From an uncultured Brevibacillus sp. (GTDB taxonomy: Bacteria > Bacillota > Bacilli > Brevibacillales > Brevibacillaceae), in the NCBI RefSeq assembly GCF_947502445.1, contig NZ_CANMZW010000023.1, positions 1-64,000 on the forward strand: a DNA stretch of 64,000 nt. Direction: 5' to 3'. The notes beneath the pieces are model-generated. The model worked only from the letters and a program-made list of their open reading frames with translations, searched no databases and was not told the origin of the DNA. A program made the position numbers and the translations under genes. Positions within the stretch are counted from its first letter, which is position 1. The number at the start of each line of letters is the position of its first letter. This document shows positions 6,697 through 16,517 of the stretch, one piece after another.

Positions 6697-8223
6697 TCAC
6701 TGAAAGTTTGGTGGAAGCATGTTCCCAAAATCAAACGATGGATTAAAATGCGTCTGTACATAGTCTGTAACCAACCCCGGAAACGCTCCAAAGAATACGG
6801 TAGCAACCGCCATGACGAGCACAAATACCCAAATGCCTTTTGGCACCGCCATTTTTGCTTCTGTCGTTCCTGGACGCATGTACATTTGTCGAATAATCCC
6901 GAAGTAGTAGTAATAGGAAATGACGCTGGTCACAATCATAATCGCGCTCAGCCAATAGTTCTCCTGTGCCAATGCGCCCATGAACAGGTAGAACTTCCCG
7001 AAGAAGCCTGCTGTTACTGGAATCCCTGCCAGAGAGAGCAAGAAAATGCTCATCGCGACAGCCATGATCGGGGACCTGTGATACAAACCGGCAAACCCTT
7101 TTAAATCCTCCGTCTGCTGCTCCTGCGCGACTACCATAATGACGGCAAAAGCCCCAAAGCTGACCAGCAGATATGCAAACAGATAGAAAATTACTTCACT
7201 GAAAAAGAGTGTTGTCGGTGGTACAAACGGCACGAGCAAATAGCCTGCCTGCGCAATACCAGAGTAAGCCATCATCCGTTTGACATTCGTTTGGCGAATC
7301 GCCATAGTGTTTCCGATAATCATCGAAGCTGCTGCCATGAGGCCCAGATACAGACTGCCCTCTTGGAAAAAGAATCGTCCTACGCCGTCCGTAACGTTGA
7401 AGAACGAGATCATCACTACGCGGAACAGCAAGGAAAAACCTGCAGCTTTCGAAACGACAGCGAGAAACGCCGTGATTGGCGTAGGAGCGCCCTGGTAAAC
7501 ATCTGGTGTCCACATATGGAACGGAGCCGCAGAAATTTTAAACGCTAAACCTACCACTAGAAAAACAAACGCTACATAAACAAGGAACTGATAGCCCGCC
7601 ATGCCAGCCTCTGCCAAACGCATGGAAATCTCATAAACATGGGTCGTTCCCGTCAAGCCGTAAATGTACGACATCCCGAACAACGTAATCGCTGTTGCAA
7701 TTCCTCCAGAGACGACATACTTGAATGCCGATTCATTCGATTGTAATGACTTTTTGCGTAGTCCGACAAGAATATAGGAAGACAGGGACAAAAGCTCCAA
7801 GCCAACAAACAGCGTAATCAGATCGGCCGAAGAGGCCATGACCATGGCTCCCAATAAACCTGTCAGCAAGAGGTAATAATACTCACCCGAGTGTTGTACC
7901 TCCCCTTTCTTTAAATAGGAAAGGGAAATCAGAAGAGCAAAGGCCGTACCACCCAGGAAAAGCAATTTGAAAGCATTCCCGTAATCATCTATGCGGATCA
8001 TGTCCGCCATATAGCTATACGGCTTATCGAGCGTATTTACATTAACAAACACGAAGACTGCTGCAAGTACCACACCCACCAAGGAGAGCCAGCCAATCAC
8101 CTGCTTGCCGAGACGCTTCCCTGCAAAAAGATCTAACAGTGACAACAGCGTGGCAAAACCAAGGATGATGAATTCGGGCAGAAGGTAACTCCAGTCATAT
8201 GAGAAAATATCTTTAACGTCCAT
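6697..8223 (-). CDS. nuoN: NADH-quinone oxidoreductase subunit N
   Basis: NuoN is one of the three antiporter-like proton-pumping subunits of respiratory complex I, in the cytoplasmic membrane. The 508-residue sequence is almost wholly hydrophobic, with about 14 membrane helices. It has the conserved helix-7/8 region around residue 235-265, including AAPFHMWTPDVYQGAPTP and a Lys in VVSKAAGF. The start has GGAGGGTAATCC before ATG. It is the last gene of the operon and follows nuoM by 3 nt. Confidence 0.95.
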   Translation of the reverse strand: MDVKDIFSYDWSYLLPEFIILGFATLLSLLDLFAGKRLGKQVIGWLSLVGVVLAAVFVFVNVNTLDKPYSYMADMIRIDDYGNAFKLLFLGGTAFALLISLSYLKKGEVQHSGEYYYLLLTGLLGAMVMASSADLITLFVGLELLSLSSYILVGLRKKSLQSNESAFKYVVSGGIATAITLFGMSYIYGLTGTTHVYEISMRLAEAGMAGYQFLVYVAFVFLVVGLAFKISAAPFHMWTPDVYQGAPTPITAFLAVVSKAAGFSLLFRVVMISFFNVTDGVGRFFFQEGSLYLGLMAAASMIIGNTMAIRQTNVKRMMAYSGIAQAGYLLVPFVPPTTLFFSEVIFYLFAYLLVSFGAFAVIMVVAQEQQTEDLKGFAGLYHRSPIMAVAMSIFLLSLAGIPVTAGFFGKFYLFMGALAQENYWLSAIMIVTSVISYYYYFGIIRQMYMRPGTTEAKMAVPKGIWVFVLVMAVATVFFGAFPGLVTDYVQTHFNPSFDFGNMLPPNFQ

Positions 8224-8226
8224 GGA

Positions 8227-9768
8227 TTACCCTCCTATTCCCGTGACGATGGGTACGATCGTTTTTAGTGCCTGTTGCATCGGATTGCCGAGTACAGCCG
8301 GGTACACACCAATCAAGATAATGCATCCCAAAAGAACGACCATCGGAATGACTTCCATCGGTTGCGCATCCGCAATACCTGTAAAGCGGCTAGGTGCTTG
8401 CCCAAATGTCGTTTTCAGGATCGCTCGCAGTAAATAAACGGCTGTCAAAACGATTCCGATTGCCCCTACCGCTGCAAGCACAGGCATTCGCCCGAACAAG
8501 CCCAGGAAGGCAAAGAATTCGCTGATAAATCCAGACATGCCTGGAAGACCGAGAGAAGCCATACCACCTGCCAGCAAAACACCACTCACGAACGGCATTG
8601 ACTTGGCCAAACCGCCTAAATCATCGAGCATCGAGGTCTGGGTACGGTCCCAAATGACGCCAATCAGGAAGAACAGCAGCGCCGAAATGAAGCCGTGCGA
8701 TACAACCTGGAACATCGCGCCCTGAAACCCGATTGTGTTCATCGACGCAAAGCCGAGCAGCACAATTCCCATATGGCTAATACTGGAGTAAGCCATCACC
8801 ATCTTCAGATCCTTTTGTACGAAAGCAAGCACCGCTCCATACAGGATATTGATGATTCCCAGCACAGCGAGCCACGTAGAGAACTGGTACGCCTGTTCAG
8901 GAAAAAAGCCGATTCCCATCCGCAGCAAGCCGTACGCACCCATTTTAAGCAAGATCCCCGAGTGGATCATAACAATGGAAGGCGGCGCCTGAACGTGCAC
9001 CTTCAGCATCCACGTATGGAATGGAAATACGGGCAGCTTGATCGCAAAGGCGATGAACAAAGCCATAAACAGTCCAAAGCGGAATTCTGGAGTAAGTGCC
9101 GCAGAAATCGGATGCTCCGGTGTCGTCAGAATGGCACCAATTTGGTCAATATTTAAAGTGCGCATCACAACAAATATCACGATGAACGCGATGAGCATGA
9201 TCCCTGAACCAATTCCGTTGTACAAAAGAAACTTGTTTGCCGCCTGCTCGCGCTCTCCATATCCCCAGATTCCAATAAGGAAGTAAGTCGGAACCAGTGT
9301 CAATTCGAAGAAAATGAAGAACAGGAACAGGTTATCTGCTGCAAAAACCCCCAGCATCCCGATCAACAGCAGATGAAACAGGATAAAAAACTCTTTCAAC
9401 CGCTTTTTAATCTGCCAGGAAGCAATTGCTGCAAGAGTCGCGATAATCGCTGTCAACAAGATCAACGGCATCGAAATACCATCTACACCAAGCTCATAGT
9501 TGATATCAAAGGTAAATACGGCGCCTGTCTGTGCCATCCCGATCGGAATCGATATCCAGTCGTGCTTTTCGATGAACTGAAGATTGGCCGTGTCGTAATT
9601 GAAAAGCCCAAACATCCACAGTGCCAAAATCAGTGGTAGCACGGTACCGAGGATACCGACCAGCTTGATCGTTCCACCTTTGTGACTCGGCATAAATGCG
9701 ATAATGATGATCGCCAGCAGCGGGGAAAATACGAGTGACGACAAGAGGATATTAGTGACCGAATCCAA
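8227..9768 (-). CDS. nuoM: NADH-quinone oxidoreductase subunit M
   Basis: NuoM is the middle antiporter-like proton channel of complex I. The roughly 513-residue product has about 14 membrane segments and the conserved stretch FHTWMLKVHVQAPPS followed by a helix with GILLKMGAYGL. The family usually has HTWLPDAHVEAP at this place, so it is slightly divergent. The TTG at 9768 is preferred because GGAGG lies 7 nt upstream; a GTG at 9777 would overlap the Shine-Dalgarno itself. It overlaps the nuoL end, indicating translational coupling. Confidence 0.94.
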   Translation of the reverse strand: MDSVTNILLSSLVFSPLLAIIIIAFMPSHKGGTIKLVGILGTVLPLILALWMFGLFNYDTANLQFIEKHDWISIPIGMAQTGAVFTFDINYELGVDGISMPLILLTAIIATLAAIASWQIKKRLKEFFILFHLLLIGMLGVFAADNLFLFFIFFELTLVPTYFLIGIWGYGEREQAANKFLLYNGIGSGIMLIAFIVIFVVMRTLNIDQIGAILTTPEHPISAALTPEFRFGLFMALFIAFAIKLPVFPFHTWMLKVHVQAPPSIVMIHSGILLKMGAYGLLRMGIGFFPEQAYQFSTWLAVLGIINILYGAVLAFVQKDLKMVMAYSSISHMGIVLLGFASMNTIGFQGAMFQVVSHGFISALLFFLIGVIWDRTQTSMLDDLGGLAKSMPFVSGVLLAGGMASLGLPGMSGFISEFFAFLGLFGRMPVLAAVGAIGIVLTAVYLLRAILKTTFGQAPSRFTGIADAQPMEVIPMVVLLGCIILIGVYPAVLGNPMQQALKTIVPIVTGIGG

Positions 9769-11674
9769 AGAGTCCACCTCCCTGTGCCGTCAAGCTAATT
9801 GCGATAATGAGCAGCAGCAATCCAAACAGCACGACAGCTCCGTAAGACTGGATTTGTCCGCTTTGTGCTCTGGCGTGCAGGGACCCGATTCCCTGCGTAA
9901 TCTTCGCTGTCAATCCTACTAATCCATCCACAACATACTTGTCAAATGCGTTCAAGATAAAGCCCAGCCATCCGAGTGGACGAACAATCACATAATGGTA
10001 GAGCTCATCGACAAAGTACTTGCGGTAGGAAAGCTGATAGAGCCATGGCATTGCTTCGGGAATGGTGTCGGACGGAATGGATTTTTTCCCGTACATGAAA
10101 TACGCCAATACCACCCCGAGGATCGAGATTACCAGCGCCACGATTTGCAGCCATGCCGCAGCGTGCTCGCCTCCGCCTCCAAATACACTTGTAATTGCCG
10201 CCCCTGTTCCTGTAGATAGCAGCCAGTCAGAGAGCATCGGAGCGTAAGGTGTATTCACAAAACCTGCTACAACTGCAAGCAGTGCCAGGATCAGCAGTGG
10301 CCCTGTCATCACTGCAGGAGACTCATGTGCCTCATGCTTGCTCCGCGGCTCTCCTGCAAACGTCAGGAAGAAGAGACGGAACATATAGAAGGCGGTAAAG
10401 AAAGCTGCCAACAGCGCGATAAACAATAAATCATATCGGTGCGCACCGTACACCGCTCCCAAAATGGCTTCCTTCGACCAGAAGCCTGCAAACGGGAATA
10501 TCCCCGCAATCGCCAAACAGCCGATCAAAAAGGTCAGTGCGGTCACAGGCATCTTTTTCCACAGTCCGCCCATCTCAAATACATCCTGTGTATGTACGGC
10601 ATGGATGACGCTTCCTGCTCCCAAGAAGAGCAATGCTTTGAAGAAAGCGTGAGTCATCAAATGAAACGAGCCTGCTACATAACCAGCTGCACCTGCTACG
10701 CCAAGCGCCATCATCATGTACCCGAGCTGACTGACGGTAGAATAGGCAAGCACGCGCTTGATATCACGTTGTGTAAGGCCGATGGAAGCTGCAAATATCG
10801 CTGTAAAGCCCCCCACGTACGCCACTACGGTCAATGCCGTTTCTGACGCAATAAACAACGGATAAGTCGCTGCGACCAAGTACACACCAGCTGCCACCAT
10901 CGTAGCAGCATGGATCAGGGCAGATACAGGTGTAGGACCTTCCATGGCGTCAGGTAACCATGTGTGCAGCGGGAACTGACCCGATTTTCCCATAGCTCCC
11001 ACGAAAATGAGGATCGCTGCCAATGTAATCATCCATGGCTCCAAGCGCCCCAGTGCTACACTTTCAAAGATTTGCGAGTATTCAAAGCTTCCTGTCCACC
11101 AGAACAACAAGCAAATTCCGATGAAAAGCCCCAGATCCCCGATACGCGTCACGATAAAAGCCTTTTTGGCAGCAGCCTTCGCTTCGCGTTTGAAATAGTA
11201 GTAGCCTACGAGCAGGAATGAACAGACACCTACCAACTCCCAGAAAATGTAAACCTGCAATAGATTGGGCGAGATAACCAGCCCAAGCATGGAGAACGTA
11301 AAGAGTGCCAGATACTGATAAAACACGGGAAAGCGTTCGTCCCCATGCATGTAGCCTTTTGAGTAAATTTGAACCAACAGGCTGACTAAAGTTACGATGA
11401 CCAGCATCATGGCATTGAGCTGATTGACTTCAAATCCCATGTTGATGATAATATCGCCGACCTGCAGCCAATCGAGTACGAATTTGTAGTCCGCTGCTCC
11501 ATCCTGGAATCTCGCCCAAAATGTAAGCAACGCAATCACGAATGAAACAGCCGTCAGCGAAATGCCGATCATGGCCGCTCCTTCTTTCAGCTGGCGACCA
11601 AATGAGACGATCACGATGAAAGCAAGAAGCGGAAACAGAGGGATCAGCCAGGCATAATGAAAGAGAGTATCCAT
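9752..11674 (-). CDS. nuoL: NADH-quinone oxidoreductase subunit L
   Basis: NuoL is the distal proton-pumping subunit of complex I and carries the long lateral helix that braces the membrane arm. The 640-residue product has the signature GKSGQFPLHTWLPDAMEGPT near residue 230, with Lys and the following His/Asp used in proton transfer. A C-terminal extension beyond residue 500 fits the lateral helix. AGGAGGACAAAG precedes the ATG. It lies 27 nt after nuoK. Confidence 0.96.
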   Translation of the reverse strand: MDTLFHYAWLIPLFPLLAFIVIVSFGRQLKEGAAMIGISLTAVSFVIALLTFWARFQDGAADYKFVLDWLQVGDIIINMGFEVNQLNAMMLVIVTLVSLLVQIYSKGYMHGDERFPVFYQYLALFTFSMLGLVISPNLLQVYIFWELVGVCSFLLVGYYYFKREAKAAAKKAFIVTRIGDLGLFIGICLLFWWTGSFEYSQIFESVALGRLEPWMITLAAILIFVGAMGKSGQFPLHTWLPDAMEGPTPVSALIHAATMVAAGVYLVAATYPLFIASETALTVVAYVGGFTAIFAASIGLTQRDIKRVLAYSTVSQLGYMMMALGVAGAAGYVAGSFHLMTHAFFKALLFLGAGSVIHAVHTQDVFEMGGLWKKMPVTALTFLIGCLAIAGIFPFAGFWSKEAILGAVYGAHRYDLLFIALLAAFFTAFYMFRLFFLTFAGEPRSKHEAHESPAVMTGPLLILALLAVVAGFVNTPYAPMLSDWLLSTGTGAAITSVFGGGGEHAAAWLQIVALVISILGVVLAYFMYGKKSIPSDTIPEAMPWLYQLSYRKYFVDELYHYVIVRPLGWLGFILNAFDKYVVDGLVGLTAKITQGIGSLHARAQSGQIQSYGAVVLFGLLLLIIAISLTAQGGGLFGFGH

Positions 11675-11701
11675 CTTTGTCCTCCTTATCAGGTCTCCAT
11701 C

Positions 11702-12013
11702 TTATCGTTTCATTTGGTCCATTTCGTCTACGTTGACAGTTGCCTTGTTGCGATACAACGCAATCAAAATCGCTAATCCCAAAGCTACTTCAGCAGCAGC
11801 TACGGTCATGGTAAACAGCGTGAAAATTTGTCCTGCCACAGCTGGATACAAGCCGAATTTTGAAAAGGCAACCAGATTGATATTCACTGCATTCAGCATC
11901 AGCTCGATGGACAGCAGCACGACGACTGCATTGCGCTTGGTCAATGCTCCATACAAGCCGACACAAAAGAGAATCAGAGCGACCATCAAATAGGAGGTAA
12001 TGCTTACCGTCAT
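11702..12013 (-). CDS. nuoK: NADH-quinone oxidoreductase subunit K
   Basis: NuoK is a small three-helix membrane subunit of complex I. The 103-residue product has the conserved helix-2 Glu in LLSIELMLNAVNIN and a second Glu in AAAEVALGLAI, both part of the proton path. It starts at an ATGA overlap with the nuoJ stop codon, so the two are translationally coupled. Confidence 0.96.
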   Translation of the reverse strand: MTVSITSYLMVALILFCVGLYGALTKRNAVVVLLSIELMLNAVNINLVAFSKFGLYPAVAGQIFTLFTMTVAAAEVALGLAILIALYRNKATVNVDEMDQMKR

Positions 12014-12519
12014 TCGTTATCCCCCTCCTTTTTCGCCATAATGATCGCACCAATCAATGCGACCAATAGCAATACGGACAACAGTTCAAACGGGATGACG
12101 TACTTGGTGAATACCTCTAAACCAATTTCTTTGGCATTATCCACCGGTGATGCCACTGGAGCTGGTGGAGCTGGCCATGGTGTATTTTGAACCCCCCAGA
12201 ACAACAGTCCGAATACGCCAGCCACGAACAGCAGAATAAATCGGTTTTTCCACGTCCGTCCTGTTCCTTCGTCGTTGGCATCATGCTTGGTCAGCATGAT
12301 CCCGAATAGCATCAAAATCGATATGGCACCTGAATAAACGAGTACCTGTGCTACCCCTACGAAATCTGCACCTACCAGCACGAACAATCCCGCAATGCTG
12401 ATAAACGTAATCCCCAGTGAAATGACCATGTGTACAACGCGGGTAAAGCTGATCATGAAGACGGCGCCACCAATCGTCAGAAGAGACAGGATGAAAAAGG
12501 CTACAAATTCGCCGGTCAT
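12010..12519 (-). CDS. nuoJ: NADH-quinone oxidoreductase subunit J
   Basis: NuoJ is a five-helix membrane subunit linking the quinone site to the antiporter-like subunits. The 169-residue product shows the family motif QVLVYSGAISILMLFGIML near residue 60-75. A Pro/Ala-rich periplasmic loop (about 120-135) follows the third to fourth helices. GGGAGGAGAATTAGC precedes the ATG, and the start lies right after the nuoI stop codon. Confidence 0.95.
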   Translation of the reverse strand: MTGEFVAFFILSLLTIGGAVFMISFTRVVHMVISLGITFISIAGLFVLVGADFVGVAQVLVYSGAISILMLFGIMLTKHDANDEGTGRTWKNRFILLFVAGVFGLLFWGVQNTPWPAPPAPVASPVDNAKEIGLEVFTKYVIPFELLSVLLLVALIGAIIMAKKEGDNE

Positions 12520-12520
12520 G

Positions 12521-12943
12521 CTAATTCTCCTCCCTGACGTTCGTATTGTTGGCGTCCAGCCATTTCAAGTTCTTGTACAATTCATCCCTGCTGTAAGCAG
12601 CCAGTTCAAAGTTGTTGGTCATCACGATCGCTTCCGTCGGACATACCTCCGTACAGAGATCGCAAAGAATGCAGAGCTCAAAGTTAATGTCGTAGGTATC
12701 GATGATTTTCCCTTTTTTCTCTGGGTCAGGATGCGGTTTCCCCGTTAATTGAATACACTCAGTCGGACATACACGCGCGCATTGATTGCATACAATGCAT
12801 TTTTCCGGTGAAAAGTGCTGAATGCCGCGAAAACGGGGCGGCATGGGAAACGGCACATCCGGGTAGAAATGGGTTACCTTTTTTTCTGTGAGCTTTTTAA
12901 ATGTATACCCCAGGCCTTTGGCCAGTCCTAGCATGTGTGTCAC
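12521..12943 (-). CDS. nuoI: NADH-quinone oxidoreductase subunit I (two 4Fe-4S clusters)
   Basis: NuoI is the ferredoxin-like subunit that carries clusters N6a and N6b of complex I. The 140-residue product has both CxxCxxCxxxCP motifs complete: Cys49, 52, 55, 59 and Cys91, 94, 97, 101. The gene lies 71 nt after nuoH, the widest gap within the operon; the gap shows no evident terminator. Confidence 0.96.
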   Translation of the reverse strand: MTHMLGLAKGLGYTFKKLTEKKVTHFYPDVPFPMPPRFRGIQHFSPEKCIVCNQCARVCPTECIQLTGKPHPDPEKKGKIIDTYDINFELCILCDLCTEVCPTEAIVMTNNFELAAYSRDELYKNLKWLDANNTNVREEN

Positions 12944-13014
12944 CCCTCAGAATTTGAGAACTTGGCTGCGCCGAGCATATGGCGAAGCCTGCGCTATGAA
13001 ACACGAGCCGTCTA

Positions 13015-14022
13015 TTAAAACATGCCGTTCTGGTAAGAGACAACGACTGCTGTGAGCAGGATATTGAGCAACGCCACTGGCAACAGCACTTTCCAGGCAA
13101 ACGACATCAGTTGGTCGACACGCATGCGCGGCATCGTGGCGCGAATCCAGAACTGGAGGAAGACGTACAGCGAAAATTTAAGAATAAACCAAACGATCTC
13201 CGGAATGAAGTCCAACGCTGGATGAATCGGCAGCCATCCACCCAAAAAGAGAATCGTGATCAATGTTCCCATTCCGAACATATACACGTATTCAGCAAGC
13301 ATGAACATCGCAAATCGGAAGCCTGTGTACTCGACGTGATAGCCACCTACCAGCTCTGACTCTGCTTCTGGCAGGTCAAACGGGGAGCGATTCAGCTCAG
13401 CCTGTGCAGCAATAATAAATACACAAAAACCGATGAACTGCGGAACGATATTCCAGACATCCCGCTGTGCTTCGACAATATCCTTGAGATTCATGCTACC
13501 CGTCAGTAGAACGATACCCACTACGGACATGACCAGCGGCACTTCATAGCTGATCATCTGCGCAGCGGAGCGGAGACCCCCGATCAGCGAGTACTTGTTA
13601 TTGGATGCCCAGCCTGCTGTAATGACGCCTAAAACCGTAATTCCGGATAGGGCGATATAGTACAGAAGGCCGATGCCCAAATCAGCGAACTGAATGCTAT
13701 CTGTAAAAGGCATCACAGCCAGTACAGCAAAGGCAGGCGCATAGGCTAAAATCGGTGCCAAAGTAAACAGCGCTTTGTCTGCATCCTTGGGACGGATATC
13801 TTCTTTAAGCAAGAGCTTGGCTACATCCGCAACTGTTTGTAATAAACCGAGTGGACCTACTCGATTCGGTCCGATCCGCAGCTGCATCCAGCCGATTACT
13901 TTTCGCTCAAAGTAAATCGCGTACGTAACGAATCCCAACAACACCGCGAGCAGTACGACTGCAGCCAGGATAAACCAGATAGCGGTTCCCCATGAGGGTG
14001 TTTGCTGCAAGAGTGCACTCAT
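13015..14022 (-). CDS. nuoH: NADH-quinone oxidoreductase subunit H
   Basis: NuoH forms the quinone entry chamber at the membrane interface of complex I. The 335-residue product has eight or so membrane helices. It shows RIGPNRVGPLGLLQ near residue 50 and FDLPEAESELVGGYHVEYTG near 210, with the acidic residues linked to proton coupling. Its ATG overlaps the nuoD stop codon (TAATG). Confidence 0.96.
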   Translation of the reverse strand: MSALLQQTPSWGTAIWFILAAVVLLAVLLGFVTYAIYFERKVIGWMQLRIGPNRVGPLGLLQTVADVAKLLLKEDIRPKDADKALFTLAPILAYAPAFAVLAVMPFTDSIQFADLGIGLLYYIALSGITVLGVITAGWASNNKYSLIGGLRSAAQMISYEVPLVMSVVGIVLLTGSMNLKDIVEAQRDVWNIVPQFIGFCVFIIAAQAELNRSPFDLPEAESELVGGYHVEYTGFRFAMFMLAEYVYMFGMGTLITILFLGGWLPIHPALDFIPEIVWFILKFSLYVFLQFWIRATMPRMRVDQLMSFAWKVLLPVALLNILLTAVVVSYQNGMF

Positions 14023-15170
14023 TAACAGTCAACCTCCCCAAGCACGATGTCGATACTGCCCAGAATGGCGATCATGTTGGCGATGCTTTCTCCCTCCAAC
14101 AACTTGGGCAGAATTTGCAGATTCGTAAACGATGGACGTCTAAATTTCAATCTCCAGGGCTTATCCTTACCTTGGCTAGCGATATAGCAGCCAATCTCTC
14201 CACGTGGTGATTCGATGCGGACGTACGTTTCGCCTGCTGGCGGACGGATCACACGAGGTACCTTGCCCATAACTTCTCCCTCGCTCGGGAATTGCTCGAG
14301 CGCCTGCTCGAGTATGCGCAACGATTGCTCGATCTCAGCCATGCGCAGATTGTACCGTGCCATGCAATCTCCCTCAGTAGCTGTCGGAACATCGAATTCG
14401 AAGCGATCATAAATACAGTACGGTTCGTCCTTGCGCAGATCCCATTTTACACCAGTGGACCGGAGCATAACACCTGAGAGCGAGTAATCCAAGGCGGTTT
14501 TCGTGTCGAATTTCCCTATTCCCTTGATGCGGCTGATAAAAATTTCATTGCCAGTCACTAACTTATGATAGTTGTTCAATTCTTTCTTCATGTATTGGAC
14601 GAATTCTTTTGCCTTGTCTGTCCAACCTGGAGGCGCATCCCACTTGACTCCGCCCACACGCATGTAATTAAAGGTCATACGCGCGCCACACAGCTCGTTA
14701 AACAAATCAAGAATCGTTTCCCGATCACGGAACGCATATAGGAAAGGACCCATCGCCCCGATGTCGAGCAAATACGTTCCCCACCAAACCAAATGACTCG
14801 CCACCCGGTTCAGCTCCATCGCGATCAGCCGCAAAAACTGGGCACGCTCGGGAATTTCCAGACCCATCATTGTTTCTACTGCATGACAGAGCACATAGTT
14901 GTTGGTCATGGCTGACACGTAGTCCATCCGGTCTGTATACGGGATGATTTGAGTGTAGGTCAGGTTTTCCGCCAGCTTTTCTGTGCCACGGTGCAAATAC
15001 CCCATTACTGGGACGGCTTCTTTGATCGTCTCCCCATCAATCTTTACGACCAGTCGAAATACTCCGTGTGTACTAGGATGCTGTGGTCCAACGTTCAAAA
15101 GCATCTCTTCCGTGCGAATTCCTGTATCAGAAGAGGTCTCTATTTGAGTTGTGAGGATGTTCTGGTTCAT
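14022..15170 (-). CDS. nuoD: NADH-quinone oxidoreductase subunit D
   Basis: NuoD, related to the large subunit of NiFe hydrogenases, forms the quinone-binding pocket with NuoB. The 382-residue product shows NVGPQHPSTHGVFR near residue 27-40, with the conserved His that meets the quinone head group, and RIESPRGEIGCY near 320. The hydrogenase Ni ligands are absent, as expected. It starts 4 nt after nuoC. Confidence 0.96.
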   Translation of the reverse strand: MNQNILTTQIETSSDTGIRTEEMLLNVGPQHPSTHGVFRLVVKIDGETIKEAVPVMGYLHRGTEKLAENLTYTQIIPYTDRMDYVSAMTNNYVLCHAVETMMGLEIPERAQFLRLIAMELNRVASHLVWWGTYLLDIGAMGPFLYAFRDRETILDLFNELCGARMTFNYMRVGGVKWDAPPGWTDKAKEFVQYMKKELNNYHKLVTGNEIFISRIKGIGKFDTKTALDYSLSGVMLRSTGVKWDLRKDEPYCIYDRFEFDVPTATEGDCMARYNLRMAEIEQSLRILEQALEQFPSEGEVMGKVPRVIRPPAGETYVRIESPRGEIGCYIASQGKDKPWRLKFRRPSFTNLQILPKLLEGESIANMIAILGSIDIVLGEVDC

Positions 15171-15173
15171 CTG

Positions 15174-16517
15174 CTAAACCTCCTCGTCGTATTGCACATA
15201 ATCTTTGCGTAGCGGGTAGCCTACCCATTCGTCTGGCAACAGGATTCGACGCATATCCCTATGTCCCGGGAAATGAATCCCTAAAAGATCGTATGTTTCC
15301 CGTTCATTCCAGTTGGCTCCGTGCCAAATGTCCATAACAGATGCGACACTTGACTGCTCCCGGCTCGTTTTGACCTTTACTGCCACACTGTGCCGATTTT
15401 TGTAGGAATAAAAATGATAGTAAACCTCTAGCCGATCCTCATAGTCAACACCGTGCAGATTGGCTAAGTATTCGAAGCCTAATTGCTCGTCATCCCTTAA
15501 AAACTGGGCTACTTCATGCCACCGTTCATTTTGGATCGTCAAGGTAGGAACCTCTTTGGCCAATTCATTAATATAGGCGGCTTCAATTACGTCTTTTCCA
15601 AACACTTCAGTAATACGTGCGACGTACTTATCTAGATACGGCTGGTTTTTAGACGGTGCCTTCGGTGCTTCCTCCGCAGCAGTTGTATCTCCAGTCTGAG
15701 CTGCCTTTGCCTTTGCCGCCGCAGCTGCGGCGGCTTTCGCTTTTGCAGCTGCTGCTGCCTTTGCCTTGGCATCATCGCCACCTGCGTCTGCAGCATCTGC
15801 GCCCGCTTCTCTTGCTGCTTTTGCCTTCGCTGCGGCTGCCGCAGCTGCTTTTGCTTTAGCCGCGGCTGCTGCCTTTGCCTTGGCATCTGCGTCTCCGCCT
15901 GCTTCTGCAGCTTCTGCGCCCTGCTCTGCCGCTTCCTTTGCCTCTTTCGCAGCCTTTGCTTTTGCAAGCGCCGCCGCGGCTGCTGCCTTTTTCGCTGCCG
16001 CCTTTTCCTCTGGCGTCATCTCGGAGACTGGCTTTGCTGGCGGGGCTGCTTCCGTTCCTGCTCCAGCTCCGGCTTCAGCTTCCTTCGCTGCTTTCGCTTT
16101 TGCGATGGCTTCAGCTGCCGCTGCCTTCTTCGCTGCCGCCTTTTCCTCTGGCGTCATTTCGGACACTGGCTTTGCTGACGGGGCTGCTTCCGTTCCTGCT
16201 CCAGCTTCTTCTTCCTTCGCCGCTTTCGCCTTGGCGATAGCTTCAGCTGCCGCTGCCTTTTTCGCTGCCGCCTTTTCCTCTGGCGTCATCTCGGAGATTG
16301 GCTTTGCTGGCGGGGCTGCTTCCGTTCCTCCCGCAGCTTCTGCTTCCGGTTCTTCTTTTATGTGTTGATCTGCCTGTGATTTTTCCCCGGCAGTCGCTTC
16401 TGTTTGGGGCTGTTCTTCTTGTTCTCTTAATTTTCGCAAAGCTTCGGCCTTGGCTCGGGCCTCAGCCGCGGCCTTCGCTTTTTCCTCCAGCGTTGGCTTG
16501 CGATTTTCGTCCGTCAT
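15174..16517 (-). CDS. nuoC: NADH-quinone oxidoreductase subunit C with a long Ala/Lys-rich repeat extension
   Basis: The C-terminal part (about residues 291-447) is the NuoC domain of the complex I peripheral arm, with YLANLHGVDYEDRLEVYYHF and ERETYDLLGIHFPGHRDMRRIL. The first 290 residues are extra and low-complexity. Three copies of a 44-46 residue unit centred on SEMTPEEKAAAKKAAAA (about 64-197) are followed by two copies of a GGD-initiated Ala/Lys block (about 206-280). The extension should be long charged alpha helix. The ATG overlaps the nuoB stop (ATGA), and the first residues are in frame through the repeats, so this is one protein. Ordinary NuoC is about 150-220 residues. Confidence 0.93.
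   Translation of the reverse strand: MTDENRKPTLEEKAKAAAEARAKAEALRKLREQEEQPQTEATAGEKSQADQHIKEEPEAEAAGGTEAAPPAKPISEMTPEEKAAAKKAAAAEAIAKAKAAKEEEAGAGTEAAPSAKPVSEMTPEEKAAAKKAAAAEAIAKAKAAKEAEAGAGAGTEAAPPAKPVSEMTPEEKAAAKKAAAAAALAKAKAAKEAKEAAEQGAEAAEAGGDADAKAKAAAAAKAKAAAAAAAKAKAAREAGADAADAGGDDAKAKAAAAAKAKAAAAAAAKAKAAQTGDTTAAEEAPKAPSKNQPYLDKYVARITEVFGKDVIEAAYINELAKEVPTLTIQNERWHEVAQFLRDDEQLGFEYLANLHGVDYEDRLEVYYHFYSYKNRHSVAVKVKTSREQSSVASVMDIWHGANWNERETYDLLGIHFPGHRDMRRILLPDEWVGYPLRKDYVQYDEEV
15690..16328 (-). repeat. Tandem coding repeats inside nuoC
   Basis: Three near-identical units of about 132-138 bp (roughly 15929-16328) encode SEMTPEEKAAAKK blocks. Two units of about 105-115 bp (roughly 15690-15902) encode Ala/Lys blocks. 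High identity between units suggests recent duplication or gene conversion. Confidence 0.85.

Noticed and set aside
6557..6700. N-terminal extension of the DUF1146 protein to an upstream start
   Set aside because: The extension would run through the nuoN terminator and lacks family similarity; the GTG at 6556 has a perfect AGGAGG.
15766..16368. Ala/Ser-rich 200-codon open frame on the plus strand
   Set aside because: It mirrors the Ala/Lys repeats of nuoC. The repeats are coding in nuoC and are not a CRISPR: units differ in length and no spacers exist.
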